Shown here: piece after piece, positions 1-8,033 of the stretch
Position numbering within the stretch: the first letter of the stretch is position 1
Layout of the letters: the number at the start of each line of letters is the position of its first letter
The notes under the pieces: model-generated
The model's database searches: none
What the model saw: the letters and a program-made list of their open reading frames with translations, nothing else
Told to the model about the DNA's origin: nothing
Position numbers and translations under genes: made by a program
NCBI GenBank assembly: GCA_035353335.1
Contig: DAOPZJ010000044.1
Span: 1-21,507 of the forward strand
Source of the DNA: Oscillospiraceae bacterium
GTDB taxonomy: Bacteria; Bacillota; Clostridia; Oscillospirales; JAKOTC01
Reading direction: 5' to 3'
Length of the DNA: 21,507 bases

Positions 1-941
1 TGATCCCGGGCGTCGTCGGCGACATCGGAGGTTTCGGCGGGCTGTTTTCACCCGATCTTTCGGGCATGAAGGAGCCGATTTTAGTCAGCGGAACCGACGG
101 CGTCGGCACCAAGCTGAAAATCGCTTTTACGATGGATAAGCATGACACGGTCGGCATCGACTGCGTGGCCATGTGCGTCAACGACGTGATCTGCTCCGGC
201 GCAAAGCCGTTGTTTTTCCTCGACTACATCGCACTCGGCAAAAACGAACCCGAACGGGTTGCAACCGTCGTCAAAGGCGTGTGCGACGGCTGCGTTCAGG
301 CAGGATGCGCTTTGATCGGCGGCGAAACCGCCGAGATGCCCGGTTTTTACCCGGCGGATGAATATGACCTGGCCGGTTTTTCGGTGGGCATCGTTGACCG
401 TCAAAAGGTCATCGAGGGGCAGAAGCTGATTCAAAAAGACGACGCGCTGGTCGCATTCGCCTCGTCCGGTGTGCATTCCAACGGTTTTTCGCTCGTTCGT
501 AAAATCTTTAAAATCACCCCCGAAGTACTTTCCCAGCAGGTCGACGAACTGAACTGCACATTGGGTGAGGCTCTGCTGACCCCGACAAAAATCTATGTCA
601 AGCCGCTGCTTGCGCTCGCCGAAAAATACCCGATTCACGGCGTTTCGCATATCACCGGCGGCGGCTTTTACGAAAACATCCCGCGCATGCTGCCCAAACA
701 CCTTGGCGCGGTCATCGAAAAAAATAAAGTTCACGTACTGCCGATTTTCAACTTAATTCAACAAACCGGCAACATCCCCGAATACGACATGTTCAACACC
801 TACAACATGGGCGTTGGCATGCTGATCGCCCTGCCGTCCGAATATGCCGATGCGGCAATTTCACTTGCCAAGTCGATGGGACAGGACGCGTATGTGGTCG
901 GTGAAGTCAAAGACGGCTCAGGCGAGGTTAAACTGGCATGA
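1..941 (+). CDS. purM: Phosphoribosylformylglycinamidine cyclo-ligase (PurM), 5' end outside the window
   Basis: This is AIR synthetase, the cytoplasmic enzyme that closes the imidazole ring of FGAM with ATP to give AIR. The frame is already open at base 3 and reads IPGVVGDIGGFGGLFSPDLS before the first internal ATG at 66, so the true start lies upstream. Family motifs are clear: the glycine-rich GGFGGLF segment, LVSGTDGVGTKLK, VNDVICSGAKPLFFLDY, GGETAEMPGFY, SSGVHSNGFSLVR and SHITGGGFYENIPR. The C-terminus is complete and ends at the TGA at 939-941. That TGA overlaps the purN ATG by four bases, so the two genes are translationally coupled. About 30-40 N-terminal residues are missing compared with a usual PurM of roughly 340. 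The identification is very secure. Confidence 0.97.
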   Translation, partial: IPGVVGDIGGFGGLFSPDLSGMKEPILVSGTDGVGTKLKIAFTMDKHDTVGIDCVAMCVNDVICSGAKPLFFLDYIALGKNEPERVATVVKGVCDGCVQAGCALIGGETAEMPGFYPADEYDLAGFSVGIVDRQKVIEGQKLIQKDDALVAFASSGVHSNGFSLVRKIFKITPEVLSQQVDELNCTLGEALLTPTKIYVKPLLALAEKYPIHGVSHITGGGFYENIPRMLPKHLGAVIEKNKVHVLPIFNLIQQTGNIPEYDMFNTYNMGVGMLIALPSEYADAAISLAKSMGQDAYVVGEVKDGSGEVKLA

Positions 942-1525
942 AGAAAATCGCGGTCTTCGCTTCGCACAACGGCTCGGATCTTCAAGCGGTCATTGACGGG
1001 TGTAAAGCGGGTAAAATCAACGCGTCGGTGTGCTGTGTACTCAGCAACAATGCGGACGCGTTCGCGCTGCAAAGAGCCAAGGACGCGGGAATCGATACCT
1101 ACTGCATCAACGCTTCGCTGTATCCCGACCCCGACGAACTCGACCGGGTCACACTTGATATTTTACAAAAGCACGAGACTAATTTAATCTTACTGGCCGG
1201 TTACCTGAAAAAGATCGGGCTTCCGGTTCTGCGGGCCTATGAAAACCGCATCTTTAACATCCATCCGGCGCTGCTGCCGAAATTCGGCGGCAAAGGCATG
1301 TACGGCATCAACGTGCATAAAGCGGTTATTGAGGCCGGCGAGACCTTCAGCGGCGTGACCATCCATCGGGTGAACGCCGAATATGACAGCGGGGACATCG
1401 TGGTGCAAGCAAAAGTTCCGGTGCTTCCCGGAGATACGCCGGAAAAACTGGCTGCTCGCATTTTGGAACGCGAACATACTTTTTTGGTGGAAATCCTCTC
1501 AAAAATTACGATGGAGGTAGAATGA
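938..1525 (+). CDS. purN: Phosphoribosylglycinamide formyltransferase (PurN)
   Basis: This is folate-dependent GAR transformylase, which transfers a formyl group from 10-formyl-THF to GAR. The protein has 195 residues, normal for the family. The N-terminal phosphate loop reads HNGSDLQAV, with Asp where many homologues have Asn (GSN). The catalytic triad is present: N107 and H109 in FNIHPALLPKFGG and D150 in NAEYDSGDI. The folate-site segment GVTIHRVN is also intact. The ATG at 938 overlaps the purM stop as ATGA. PurN acts before PurM in the pathway and PurD acts first, so the operon order does not follow the pathway, as is usual. The identification is secure. Confidence 0.97.
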   Translation: MKKIAVFASHNGSDLQAVIDGCKAGKINASVCCVLSNNADAFALQRAKDAGIDTYCINASLYPDPDELDRVTLDILQKHETNLILLAGYLKKIGLPVLRAYENRIFNIHPALLPKFGGKGMYGINVHKAVIEAGETFSGVTIHRVNAEYDSGDIVVQAKVPVLPGDTPEKLAARILEREHTFLVEILSKITMEVE

Positions 1526-1529
1526 AGAG

Positions 1530-2225
1530 ATGAAGACGATTGAACAGGCGCTTTCAAAAAACAGCTACCCGGGCCGCTGCGTTTTTCTCGGTATGAACAA
1601 GAACGGTGAAAAGGTCATAGCCTATTTTATCATGGGCCGCAGCGAAAACAGCCGCAACCGCGTATTTGTCGAGACCGAGGGCAGCGGACTCAAGACCGAG
1701 GCGTTCGACCCGTCAAAAGTTATTGACCCGTCGCTGATTATCTACCATCCGGTTCGCCGTTATAACGGCATGACCATTGTGACCAACGGCGACCAAACCG
1801 ATACGATTTTCGCAGCGCTTCGGTTAGGCGGTACTTTTGAGAGCGCACTGCGCACCCGCAGCTTTGAACCGGACGGCCCTAATTTTACGCCGCGCATCTC
1901 GGGCATCTATAGCGATGATGTTTATAAGCTCTCGATTTTAAAGAGCGCGCCGCAGGACAGTACCGCTACCTATCGTCAGTTTTTTGAATATGCGCCCGTC
2001 TTCGGCGTCGGCCATCTGATCCACACTTATAACGGCGACGGAAACCCCCTGCCCTCGTTTACCGGCGAGCCGACCGAAGTTGCGGTTGAGGGCGATATCG
2101 ATACTTTTACAAAAACCTTATGGAACGTGTTGGACGAAACCAACAAGGTCTCGCTGTTTGTGCGTTACGAAAATCCGCTGAGCGGCGATATGGAGACCCG
2201 CATTTTAAATAAAAATATCAAGTAA
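1530..2225 (+). CDS. IMP cyclohydrolase, archaeal PurO-like family
   Basis: This probable IMP cyclohydrolase catalyses the last step to IMP, ring closure of FAICAR. It resembles the PurO-type family (Pfam IMP_cyclohyd), not the N-terminal domain of bacterial PurH. In its 231 residues the recognisable segments are NSYPGRCVFLGMN (residues 11-23), the GRSENSRNRVF block (36-46), YHPVRRYNGMTIVTNGDQTD in the middle and FEYAPVFGVGHLIHTYNGDG near the C-terminus. The gene sits between purN and a stand-alone AICAR transformylase, exactly where the two halves of PurH would be expected, which strongly supports the role. GGAGG at 1513-1517 lies 12 bases before the ATG. The purN stop is four bases upstream. 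Family assignment is from recognised motifs, not from a search. Confidence 0.88.
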   Translation: MKTIEQALSKNSYPGRCVFLGMNKNGEKVIAYFIMGRSENSRNRVFVETEGSGLKTEAFDPSKVIDPSLIIYHPVRRYNGMTIVTNGDQTDTIFAALRLGGTFESALRTRSFEPDGPNFTPRISGIYSDDVYKLSILKSAPQDSTATYRQFFEYAPVFGVGHLIHTYNGDGNPLPSFTGEPTEVAVEGDIDTFTKTLWNVLDETNKVSLFVRYENPLSGDMETRILNKNIK

Positions 2226-2258
2226 ACATGAGAGCTTTTATGTGAAAGGATGGTTCCA

Positions 2259-3434
2259 ATGGCAAAAGAACTGCTTTTAAAATACGGCTGCAATCCCAAC
2301 CAAGTGCCTGCGAAAATTTTTATGGAAGAGGGCGAGTTGCCGCTCGAGGTACTCAACGGCAGACCCGGTTATATCAATTTCCTCGACGCTTTGAACGGCT
2401 GGCAGCTGGTCAGCGAACTCAAAGCTGCCACGGGACTGTTCGCCGCGACTTCTTTTAAGCACGTCAGTCCGGCGGGTGCCGCAGTCGCATGTGAGTTAAG
2501 CGAAAAGATCAAAAAGGCCTGCTTTGTCAGCGGAATGGAGCTCTCCCCGCTGGCCTCGGCTTACGCCAGAGCGCGCGGTGCGGACCGCATGTCGTCTTAC
2601 GGCGATTTCATCTCTCTGTCCGATGTCTGCGACGAACAGACCGCAGCCCTGATCGCCCTCGAAGTCTCCGACGGCATCATCGCTCCCGGATATACCCCGA
2701 AAGCGCTCGAAATCTTAAAAGGCAAACGCAAGGGTGCATACAACATTATCAAAATCGATTCCGCTTATGTCCCCGCTCCGATCGAACATAAACAGGTCTT
2801 CGGCATCACCTTCGAACAGGGGCGCAATAATATCAAACTCGATGAAAGCACATTATCCAATATCGTTACAAAAAATAAAAATCTGCCCGAAAACGCCAGG
2901 CGCGATTTATTAGTCGCGTTAATTACGCTTAAATATACCCAGTCCAATTCGGTTTGTTATGCTTATGACGGAATGGCAATTGGCATCGGTGCGGGCCAGC
3001 AATCCCGTGTCCACTGCACCCGCCTCGCCGGTTCCAAGGCCGATAACTGGTGGCTGCGGCAGAGCGAGCGGGTACAATCCCTGAAATTCGTCGACGGCAT
3101 CAAGCGTCCAGACCGCGACAACGCGATAGACATCTATATCGGCGAGGAATATGCGGATGTGCTGGCAGACGGCGTCTGGCAGACGATTTTCAAAGAAAAA
3201 CCGCCCGTATTCACAAGAGAAGAAAAACGGGCTTATCTCGATTCGATCACGGGCGTATCGCTGGGCTCCGATGCGTTTTTCCCGTTTGGTGACAATATTG
3301 AACGCGCACACAAGAGCGGTGTCTCTTACATTGTCCAACCCGGCGGCTCGATCCGCGATGACAACGTGATCGAGACCTGCGACAAATACGGCATCATGAT
3401 GGCATTTAACGGCATCCGGCTGTTCCACCACTAA
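2259..3434 (+). CDS. purH: Stand-alone AICAR formyltransferase (PurH transformylase domain only)
   Basis: This enzyme transfers formyl from 10-formyl-THF to AICAR, giving FAICAR for the cyclohydrolase encoded just upstream. The 391 residues cover only the AICARFT domain, and the MGS-like cyclohydrolase domain of bifunctional PurH is absent. Diagnostic segments are LKYGCNPNQ near the N-terminus, the catalytic Lys-His pair (K67-H68 in TSFKHVSPAGAA), and KYTQSNSVCYAYDG followed by IGIGAGQQSRVHCTRLAG. The C-terminal SDAFFPFGDNIERAHKSG and VQPGGSIRDD blocks are intact. I chose ATG 2259 over ATG 2250 because the ribosome site AAAGGA (2245-2250) would overlap the earlier ATG but lies 8 bases before 2259. 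It is 33 bases downstream of the cyclohydrolase and 32 bases upstream of purD. The symbol purH is used loosely because the protein is only half of PurH. Confidence 0.95.
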   Translation: MAKELLLKYGCNPNQVPAKIFMEEGELPLEVLNGRPGYINFLDALNGWQLVSELKAATGLFAATSFKHVSPAGAAVACELSEKIKKACFVSGMELSPLASAYARARGADRMSSYGDFISLSDVCDEQTAALIALEVSDGIIAPGYTPKALEILKGKRKGAYNIIKIDSAYVPAPIEHKQVFGITFEQGRNNIKLDESTLSNIVTKNKNLPENARRDLLVALITLKYTQSNSVCYAYDGMAIGIGAGQQSRVHCTRLAGSKADNWWLRQSERVQSLKFVDGIKRPDRDNAIDIYIGEEYADVLADGVWQTIFKEKPPVFTREEKRAYLDSITGVSLGSDAFFPFGDNIERAHKSGVSYIVQPGGSIRDDNVIETCDKYGIMMAFNGIRLFHH

Positions 3435-3466
3435 TATTCAATTGTTTATATTGAGGATGTAATTTT

Positions 3467-4720
3467 ATGAACATTCTTGTGATCGGCTCGGGCGGACGTG
3501 AACACGCCATTATCAAAAAGCTGGCTGAATCCAAGCATACGCCGTTGCTGTTCTGCGCGCCCGGGAACGCCGGAATCACGCAGGAAGCAACTTGCCTTGA
3601 CATCGGGGCGATGGATTTTGACGGGATTGTCAAAGCAGCGAAAGAACACCAAATTGAGCTTGTAGTCGTCGGGCCTGACGACCCGCTTTGCGCGGGGCTT
3701 GTCGACCGGCTTGAAAACGAGGGTATCGCGGCATTCGGGCCGAATAAGGCCGCCGCTGCCATCGAGGGCAGCAAGGTCTTTTCGAAATATTTGATGAAAA
3801 AATATGGCATCCCGACCGCCGCCTATGAGTCGTTTGACAACTTCGAAGCCGCACTTGCCTATGTGAAAGCGCAAAATAAATACCCGACTGTAATCAAAGC
3901 CGATGGGTTGGCACTCGGCAAAGGCGTGATCATTGCGAAAGACGAGCAGGAAGCCGTTGACGCTTTAAAAACCATGTTTTTGGATAAGGCGTTCGGCGCT
4001 TCGGGCGAAAAGATCGTCATCGAAGAGTTCTTAACAGGCGTCGAGATCAGCATGCTGACATTCTGCGACGGTAGGACCATACGCCCGATGGCGACCGCCA
4101 AAGACCACAAGAAGATTTTCGACCGTGACCAGGGCCCGAACACCGGCGGAATGGGCACTATTGCCCCCCACCCCCTTTATACACCGGGAGTGGCGGCAAT
4201 CATCGAGAAAAAGATATTCCAACCCACTTTGAAAGCTCTTATTTCCGAGGGAATTGACTTCAAAGGTGTTATCTTTTTTGGATTGATATTGACCGCTGAC
4301 GGCCCCAAAATGTTTGAATACAACGCCCGTTTCGGCGACCCAGAGACTCAGGTAGTGCTGCCGTTGCTCGACGGAGATCTGGTCGACATCATGTTTGCCG
4401 TGCGCGAACAGCATTTGGCTGAGGTGGAATTTTCGGTCAAACCCGGCTGTGCGGCCTGCGTCGTGCTTGCCAGCGGCGGGTATCCCGGTCATTATGAAAA
4501 GGGTTATGAGATTATCGGACTTGATAAATGCGGTGCGATTGTTTACCACGCAGGAACCAAGCTCAAGGACGGAAAAATCGTGACCAACGGCGGACGGGTG
4601 CTCGGTGTCACCGCGACCGGGGACGATTTGCAAATAGCTTTGAACCGCGCCTACGAAGCTGCGAAAAAGATCAATTTTCAAGGAAAGTATTGCAGAAACG
4701 ACATCGGCGTACTATACTGA
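3467..4720 (+). CDS. purD: Phosphoribosylamine-glycine ligase (PurD, GAR synthetase)
   Basis: PurD joins glycine to phosphoribosylamine with ATP, the second step of purine synthesis. It is a cytoplasmic ATP-grasp enzyme of 417 residues, close to the usual 420. The N-terminal domain shows VIGSGGREHAI and VVGPDDPLCAGLVD. The ATP-grasp core shows FGPNKAAAAIEGSK, the ATP-binding IKADGLALGKGV, and GPNTGGMGTIAPHPLYTP. The metal-binding EYNARFGDPETQ segment and a C-terminal ASGGYPGHYEKG segment are also present. A GAGGATG ribosome site sits 10-15 bases before the ATG. It is the last purine gene of the operon. No terminator hairpin is visible before the next gene, so transcription probably continues. 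Confidence 0.97.
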   Translation: MNILVIGSGGREHAIIKKLAESKHTPLLFCAPGNAGITQEATCLDIGAMDFDGIVKAAKEHQIELVVVGPDDPLCAGLVDRLENEGIAAFGPNKAAAAIEGSKVFSKYLMKKYGIPTAAYESFDNFEAALAYVKAQNKYPTVIKADGLALGKGVIIAKDEQEAVDALKTMFLDKAFGASGEKIVIEEFLTGVEISMLTFCDGRTIRPMATAKDHKKIFDRDQGPNTGGMGTIAPHPLYTPGVAAIIEKKIFQPTLKALISEGIDFKGVIFFGLILTADGPKMFEYNARFGDPETQVVLPLLDGDLVDIMFAVREQHLAEVEFSVKPGCAACVVLASGGYPGHYEKGYEIIGLDKCGAIVYHAGTKLKDGKIVTNGGRVLGVTATGDDLQIALNRAYEAAKKINFQGKYCRNDIGVLY

Positions 4721-4750
4721 TAACAGAATATGGAATCGGAGGGGATAAGT

Positions 4751-5416
4751 TTGGATTGGGTGATGATCGCAATTCTCGGAGCCGCGCTATTTTTTGTCTT
4801 TGAACCCGTTTATCTCAAAATGTCCTGCTCCCCCGCGGAAAAAAAGCCGCTTTCACTGACTTTTAAAGCGATGGCGACCGGTATGGCATTGGCTTTAATC
4901 GTCATCGGATATCTCCGCACTCCCGGCACATTTGGATTATTGATGATGATTGCAATGTCAATTTGCCTGATCGCCGATGTGTTGATTGGCGTCAGCTTTG
5001 TGCTCGGCGTGTTCGCATTTCTACTCGGTCATTTATTCTATATTCCGGCGTTTTTGCAGACTCATGAGTTTAAATGGTATATCAGTTTGCCGATCTTCCT
5101 CGCCGGTCTGCTATTGGTCTGGGTGATATTTCATAACTATTTTAAAAAAGCGGGAAAGACGCTTGCACCGCTTTTGGTTTATTCGGTTATTCTCAATGCA
5201 ATGTTGGCACTCGGCGTTCCCGCGTGTTTATCCCTCAGCACGCGCGGGATTTTGTTGGCTGTCGGTGCGGCCTTTTTCGTCGTTTCCGATTTGATGCTCG
5301 CACGCAATATCTTTGTGAAAAAATCGCGCGTCAGCGATATCGTTTCCTTGACCTTTTATTATTCGGCGCAATTTTTATTCGGGCTGTCCGTGTTTGTGAC
5401 GACCATGAGTGTTTGA
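4751..5416 (+). CDS. YhhN/TMEM86 family membrane protein (lysoplasmalogenase-like)
   Basis: This is a polytopic membrane protein with about seven or eight hydrophobic segments over 221 residues. It matches the YhhN/TMEM86 pattern: an early ADVLIG segment, then FLLGHLFYIPAF in the middle, and AAFFVVSDLMLARN followed by FYYSAQFLFGLS near the C-terminus. Characterised animal members hydrolyse lysoplasmalogens. Bacterial members are mostly untested, although Clostridia do make plasmalogens, so the activity fits. I chose TTG 4751 because GGAGGGG (4738-4744) lies 6 bases upstream. The in-frame ATG at 4730 has no ribosome site and would place that signal inside the coding region. It follows purD by about 30 bases and runs into the GH13 gene. 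Family assignment is good; substrate and location of activity are inference. Confidence 0.85.
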   Translation: MDWVMIAILGAALFFVFEPVYLKMSCSPAEKKPLSLTFKAMATGMALALIVIGYLRTPGTFGLLMMIAMSICLIADVLIGVSFVLGVFAFLLGHLFYIPAFLQTHEFKWYISLPIFLAGLLLVWVIFHNYFKKAGKTLAPLLVYSVILNAMLALGVPACLSLSTRGILLAVGAAFFVVSDLMLARNIFVKKSRVSDIVSLTFYYSAQFLFGLSVFVTTMSV

Positions 5417-5417
5417 T

Positions 5418-7217
5418 ATGACATTATATAATCCGCAATCAAAAGTATGTAAAAGCCCCGTAGGTGCCGTTTCGGACGGTACGAGGGTCGAATTTTGTCT
5501 GCCTTTGCCGTTTTCTGCGGGCGCAGTAGAAGTACGGTTTTGCTTGTTTGATGAGAATCTGTGTGATCTCGGACGCTATGAGATGCTTTGGCAAGACTGC
5601 GAAAACGGTACGGAGCGTTGGTGTTATTCACATGTTTTTAAAAAACCAGGACTGTTTTTTTATCGGTTTACCATCGGCGAGAATATCATCAAGCCGGAGG
5701 GGCGCGACTTCTGGCAGCAGACTGTTTTTGACGGCAATTTGAAAGAACCGGAGGGTTTTGCGGGCGGCGTGATCTATCAGATTTTCCCTGATCGATTTTT
5801 TCAGGCAGGGGATTGCAAAAACCTCTATCCCGACCGCCGGATCGTGGCGGACAAAGCTAAACTGCCCGAATATGCCGACCTCGACCGCAATTTCGCTGTT
5901 CAAAACAACGATTATTATTGCGGTAACCTCGCGGGGATTACAGCGAAGCTCGATTATTTGGCATCGCTCGGGGTGACGATTTTATATCTCAATCCGATTT
6001 TTGAAGCGCACTCGAACCACCGTTACAATACCGCTGATTATTTAAAAATCGACCCGATGCTCGGCGACGAAAAAGATTTTTCCGAACTGGCCCAGGAAGC
6101 TAAAAAACGCGGCATAAAACTCATTCTAGACGGCGTATTTTCACACACCGGTTCTGACAGCCGATATTTTAACGCAGCCCGATATCATGAAAAAGGCGCG
6201 GCGAATACAAAAAACTCACCTTATTTTTCTTGGTACAGTTTCAGGCATTGGCCGAATGAATATGAATGCTGGTGGAACGTGCGCACACTGCCGAACACTG
6301 TCGAGACCGATCCCGGATTTTCAGAATTTATCACCGGTGAAAACGGTGTAATCCGGAAATGGATTCGCCTCGGCGCATCCGGCTGGCGGCTCGATGTAGC
6401 GGACGAGCTGCCCGAGGAGTTTATCCGCAGAATCTATGCGGCAGCAAAAGCCGAAAATCCCGACGCGATCGTGATTGGCGAGGTCTGGGAAAACGCCTCC
6501 AATAAAATCAGTTACGGGCACAGACGGCACTATTTGCTCGGCGGAGAACTCGACAGCGTGATGAATTATCCGGTGTCCGATGCTGTAATCGCCTTTATCC
6601 GTGACGGCAATTACAAATGGTTGTCGGGCATTATTAATGAGCTGCAAAACGACTACCCCCAGCAGACGCTTTCGCTTTTGATGAACCATCTGGGCACCCA
6701 CGACACCGCGCGGCTGATTACCCGTCTGGCAGGGGAACCGCAGGACGGGCATGACCGGACATGGCAGGCAAAAAAGCGCTTGTCGCCTGATGAAGTTATC
6801 CTCGGCATCAAGCGGGTGAAACTCGCTTCCGCGTTGAATTACATGCTGTTCGGCATCCCATCGCTTTACTACGGCGACGAAATCGGCATGCAGGGCTACA
6901 GCGACCCGTTTAATCGCTGTTATTTTGATTGGGAACATCCGAACGCAGGCCTAACCGAACACTTTGCGGCTCTGGGTAAGCTCAGAAAAGACCATCCGAT
7001 GCTTGCCGATGCTGACTTTAAAATTATCAAAGCAGATAAGAATTGTTTCGCCTTTGTTCGGGAAAAACAAGGTAACCTGTTGTTGTGTTTCATCAATCGC
7101 TCTGATGAACCGGTTCAGCTCAAGATTGAAAAAGCAGAGCGATTATTCGGTAACGGAAACTATACCGACAATACATTGACTGTTCCGGGACAGGAATTCT
7201 TCATCGGAATAATTTAG
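5418..7217 (+). CDS. GH13 alpha-amylase family glycosidase (neopullulanase/cyclomaltodextrinase type)
   Basis: This is an intracellular alpha-glucan hydrolase of 599 residues with no signal peptide. Residues 10-105 form a beta-rich N-terminal domain like those of maltogenic amylase, neopullulanase and cyclomaltodextrinase. The barrel begins at GVIYQIFPDRFF. The conserved GH13 regions are LILDGVFSHTG, GWRLDVADEL with nucleophile D326, IVIGEVWENA with acid/base E355, and LMNHLGTHDTARL with D429. Typical substrates of this subgroup are cyclodextrins, pullulan and maltodextrins, and the exact one cannot be read here. ATG 5418 begins one base after the upstream stop (TGATATG), suggesting coupled translation; GTG 5409 is an alternative that adds three residues. 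The C-terminal beta domain is short but present. Confidence 0.92.
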   Translation: MTLYNPQSKVCKSPVGAVSDGTRVEFCLPLPFSAGAVEVRFCLFDENLCDLGRYEMLWQDCENGTERWCYSHVFKKPGLFFYRFTIGENIIKPEGRDFWQQTVFDGNLKEPEGFAGGVIYQIFPDRFFQAGDCKNLYPDRRIVADKAKLPEYADLDRNFAVQNNDYYCGNLAGITAKLDYLASLGVTILYLNPIFEAHSNHRYNTADYLKIDPMLGDEKDFSELAQEAKKRGIKLILDGVFSHTGSDSRYFNAARYHEKGAANTKNSPYFSWYSFRHWPNEYECWWNVRTLPNTVETDPGFSEFITGENGVIRKWIRLGASGWRLDVADELPEEFIRRIYAAAKAENPDAIVIGEVWENASNKISYGHRRHYLLGGELDSVMNYPVSDAVIAFIRDGNYKWLSGIINELQNDYPQQTLSLLMNHLGTHDTARLITRLAGEPQDGHDRTWQAKKRLSPDEVILGIKRVKLASALNYMLFGIPSLYYGDEIGMQGYSDPFNRCYFDWEHPNAGLTEHFAALGKLRKDHPMLADADFKIIKADKNCFAFVREKQGNLLLCFINRSDEPVQLKIEKAERLFGNGNYTDNTLTVPGQEFFIGII

Positions 7218-7232
7218 GAAGGAAAATAACTG

Positions 7233-8033
7233 ATGAAAAAGTTTATGATCCGGTGCGATATGGAGGGAGCGAGCGGTATTGTCAACCCCAAACAGGCAGC
7301 ACCCAGCGGAAGCGAATATACCGGCGGACGCGAATATTTTATGAGCGATCTGCTGGCTGCGATCAAAGGACTGCACGACGGCGGCGCGGAAGAAATTTAC
7401 GTCTATGATATGCATTATTACGGACGCAACATCGCACTCGACAAGCTGCCCGAATATGTCTTCCCGATCTGCGGAAAACCGAATTATACGGTGAAATCGG
7501 CGGGCGGGTTGGACGCTTCGTTTGACGGGATGATTCTGCTCGGTCTGCATTCCAAAGCAGGAACGAAAGACGCACTGCTCAACCACTCCTATGAATCCGA
7601 TATCAAGGATATTTTGCTGGACGGGCAATCGGTCGGGGAGATCGGTATGGAGACGGCAATTTCGGACAGCTTTGGCGTTCCGCTCCTCATGATTACGGCG
7701 GATTCCGAGGGCGTTGCTGAGGTGAAGTCGCTGATGGGCGGTGTGACCTGCGTTACGGTCAAAGAGTCGTTATCCGAGACCGGCGCACTTTGTTATCCAC
7801 TTGAAAAAACCCGCAAACTGATCTATTTTGCTGCTCTGCACGCCGCGAAGTCGACTTCTAAATATGTACCGAAACCTTCCGGCAATACCACGCTCGAATT
7901 TACTTTTTTCGATACATCATATGCTGAAAAGTATCATGAGATTTACGGTAAGTCTGCTATTACCGGTGAAACTGCCATCCAATGCTGGGCTGAATACCTG
8001 GTTCGCAAGTCCGAGGTTTTTAAAGCATTATGA
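7233..8033 (+). CDS. M55 family D-aminopeptidase (DppA-like)
   Basis: This is a zinc aminopeptidase of the family founded by Bacillus subtilis DppA, which removes N-terminal D-amino acids such as D-Ala from short peptides. The 266 residues carry the expected ligands by alignment to DppA: D9 and E11 (RCDMEGASG), H61 (YDMHYYGRN), H106 (LLGLHSKAG) and E136 (VGEIGMET). The catalytic H118 lies in LLNHSYES. In DppA the segment after the second ligand is usually DSHG-like, and here it is DMHYYG, a mild divergence. AGGAAGG (7217-7223) is a strong ribosome site. The stop overlaps the ATG of the next gene by four bases. DppA-type enzymes can recycle D-Ala peptides from the cell wall, a possible but unproven role here. 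Confidence 0.9.
   Translation: MKKFMIRCDMEGASGIVNPKQAAPSGSEYTGGREYFMSDLLAAIKGLHDGGAEEIYVYDMHYYGRNIALDKLPEYVFPICGKPNYTVKSAGGLDASFDGMILLGLHSKAGTKDALLNHSYESDIKDILLDGQSVGEIGMETAISDSFGVPLLMITADSEGVAEVKSLMGGVTCVTVKESLSETGALCYPLEKTRKLIYFAALHAAKSTSKYVPKPSGNTTLEFTFFDTSYAEKYHEIYGKSAITGETAIQCWAEYLVRKSEVFKAL

Noticed and set aside
81..734. 217-codon open frame on the - strand inside purM
   Set aside because: It is fully antisense to an unmistakable purM, has no ribosome site, and its protein resembles nothing; it arises from codon bias.
938..1525. Asp in the PurN GSD loop as a sign of loss of function
   Set aside because: All three catalytic residues are intact and variation at this loop position occurs in working homologues, as far as I recall.
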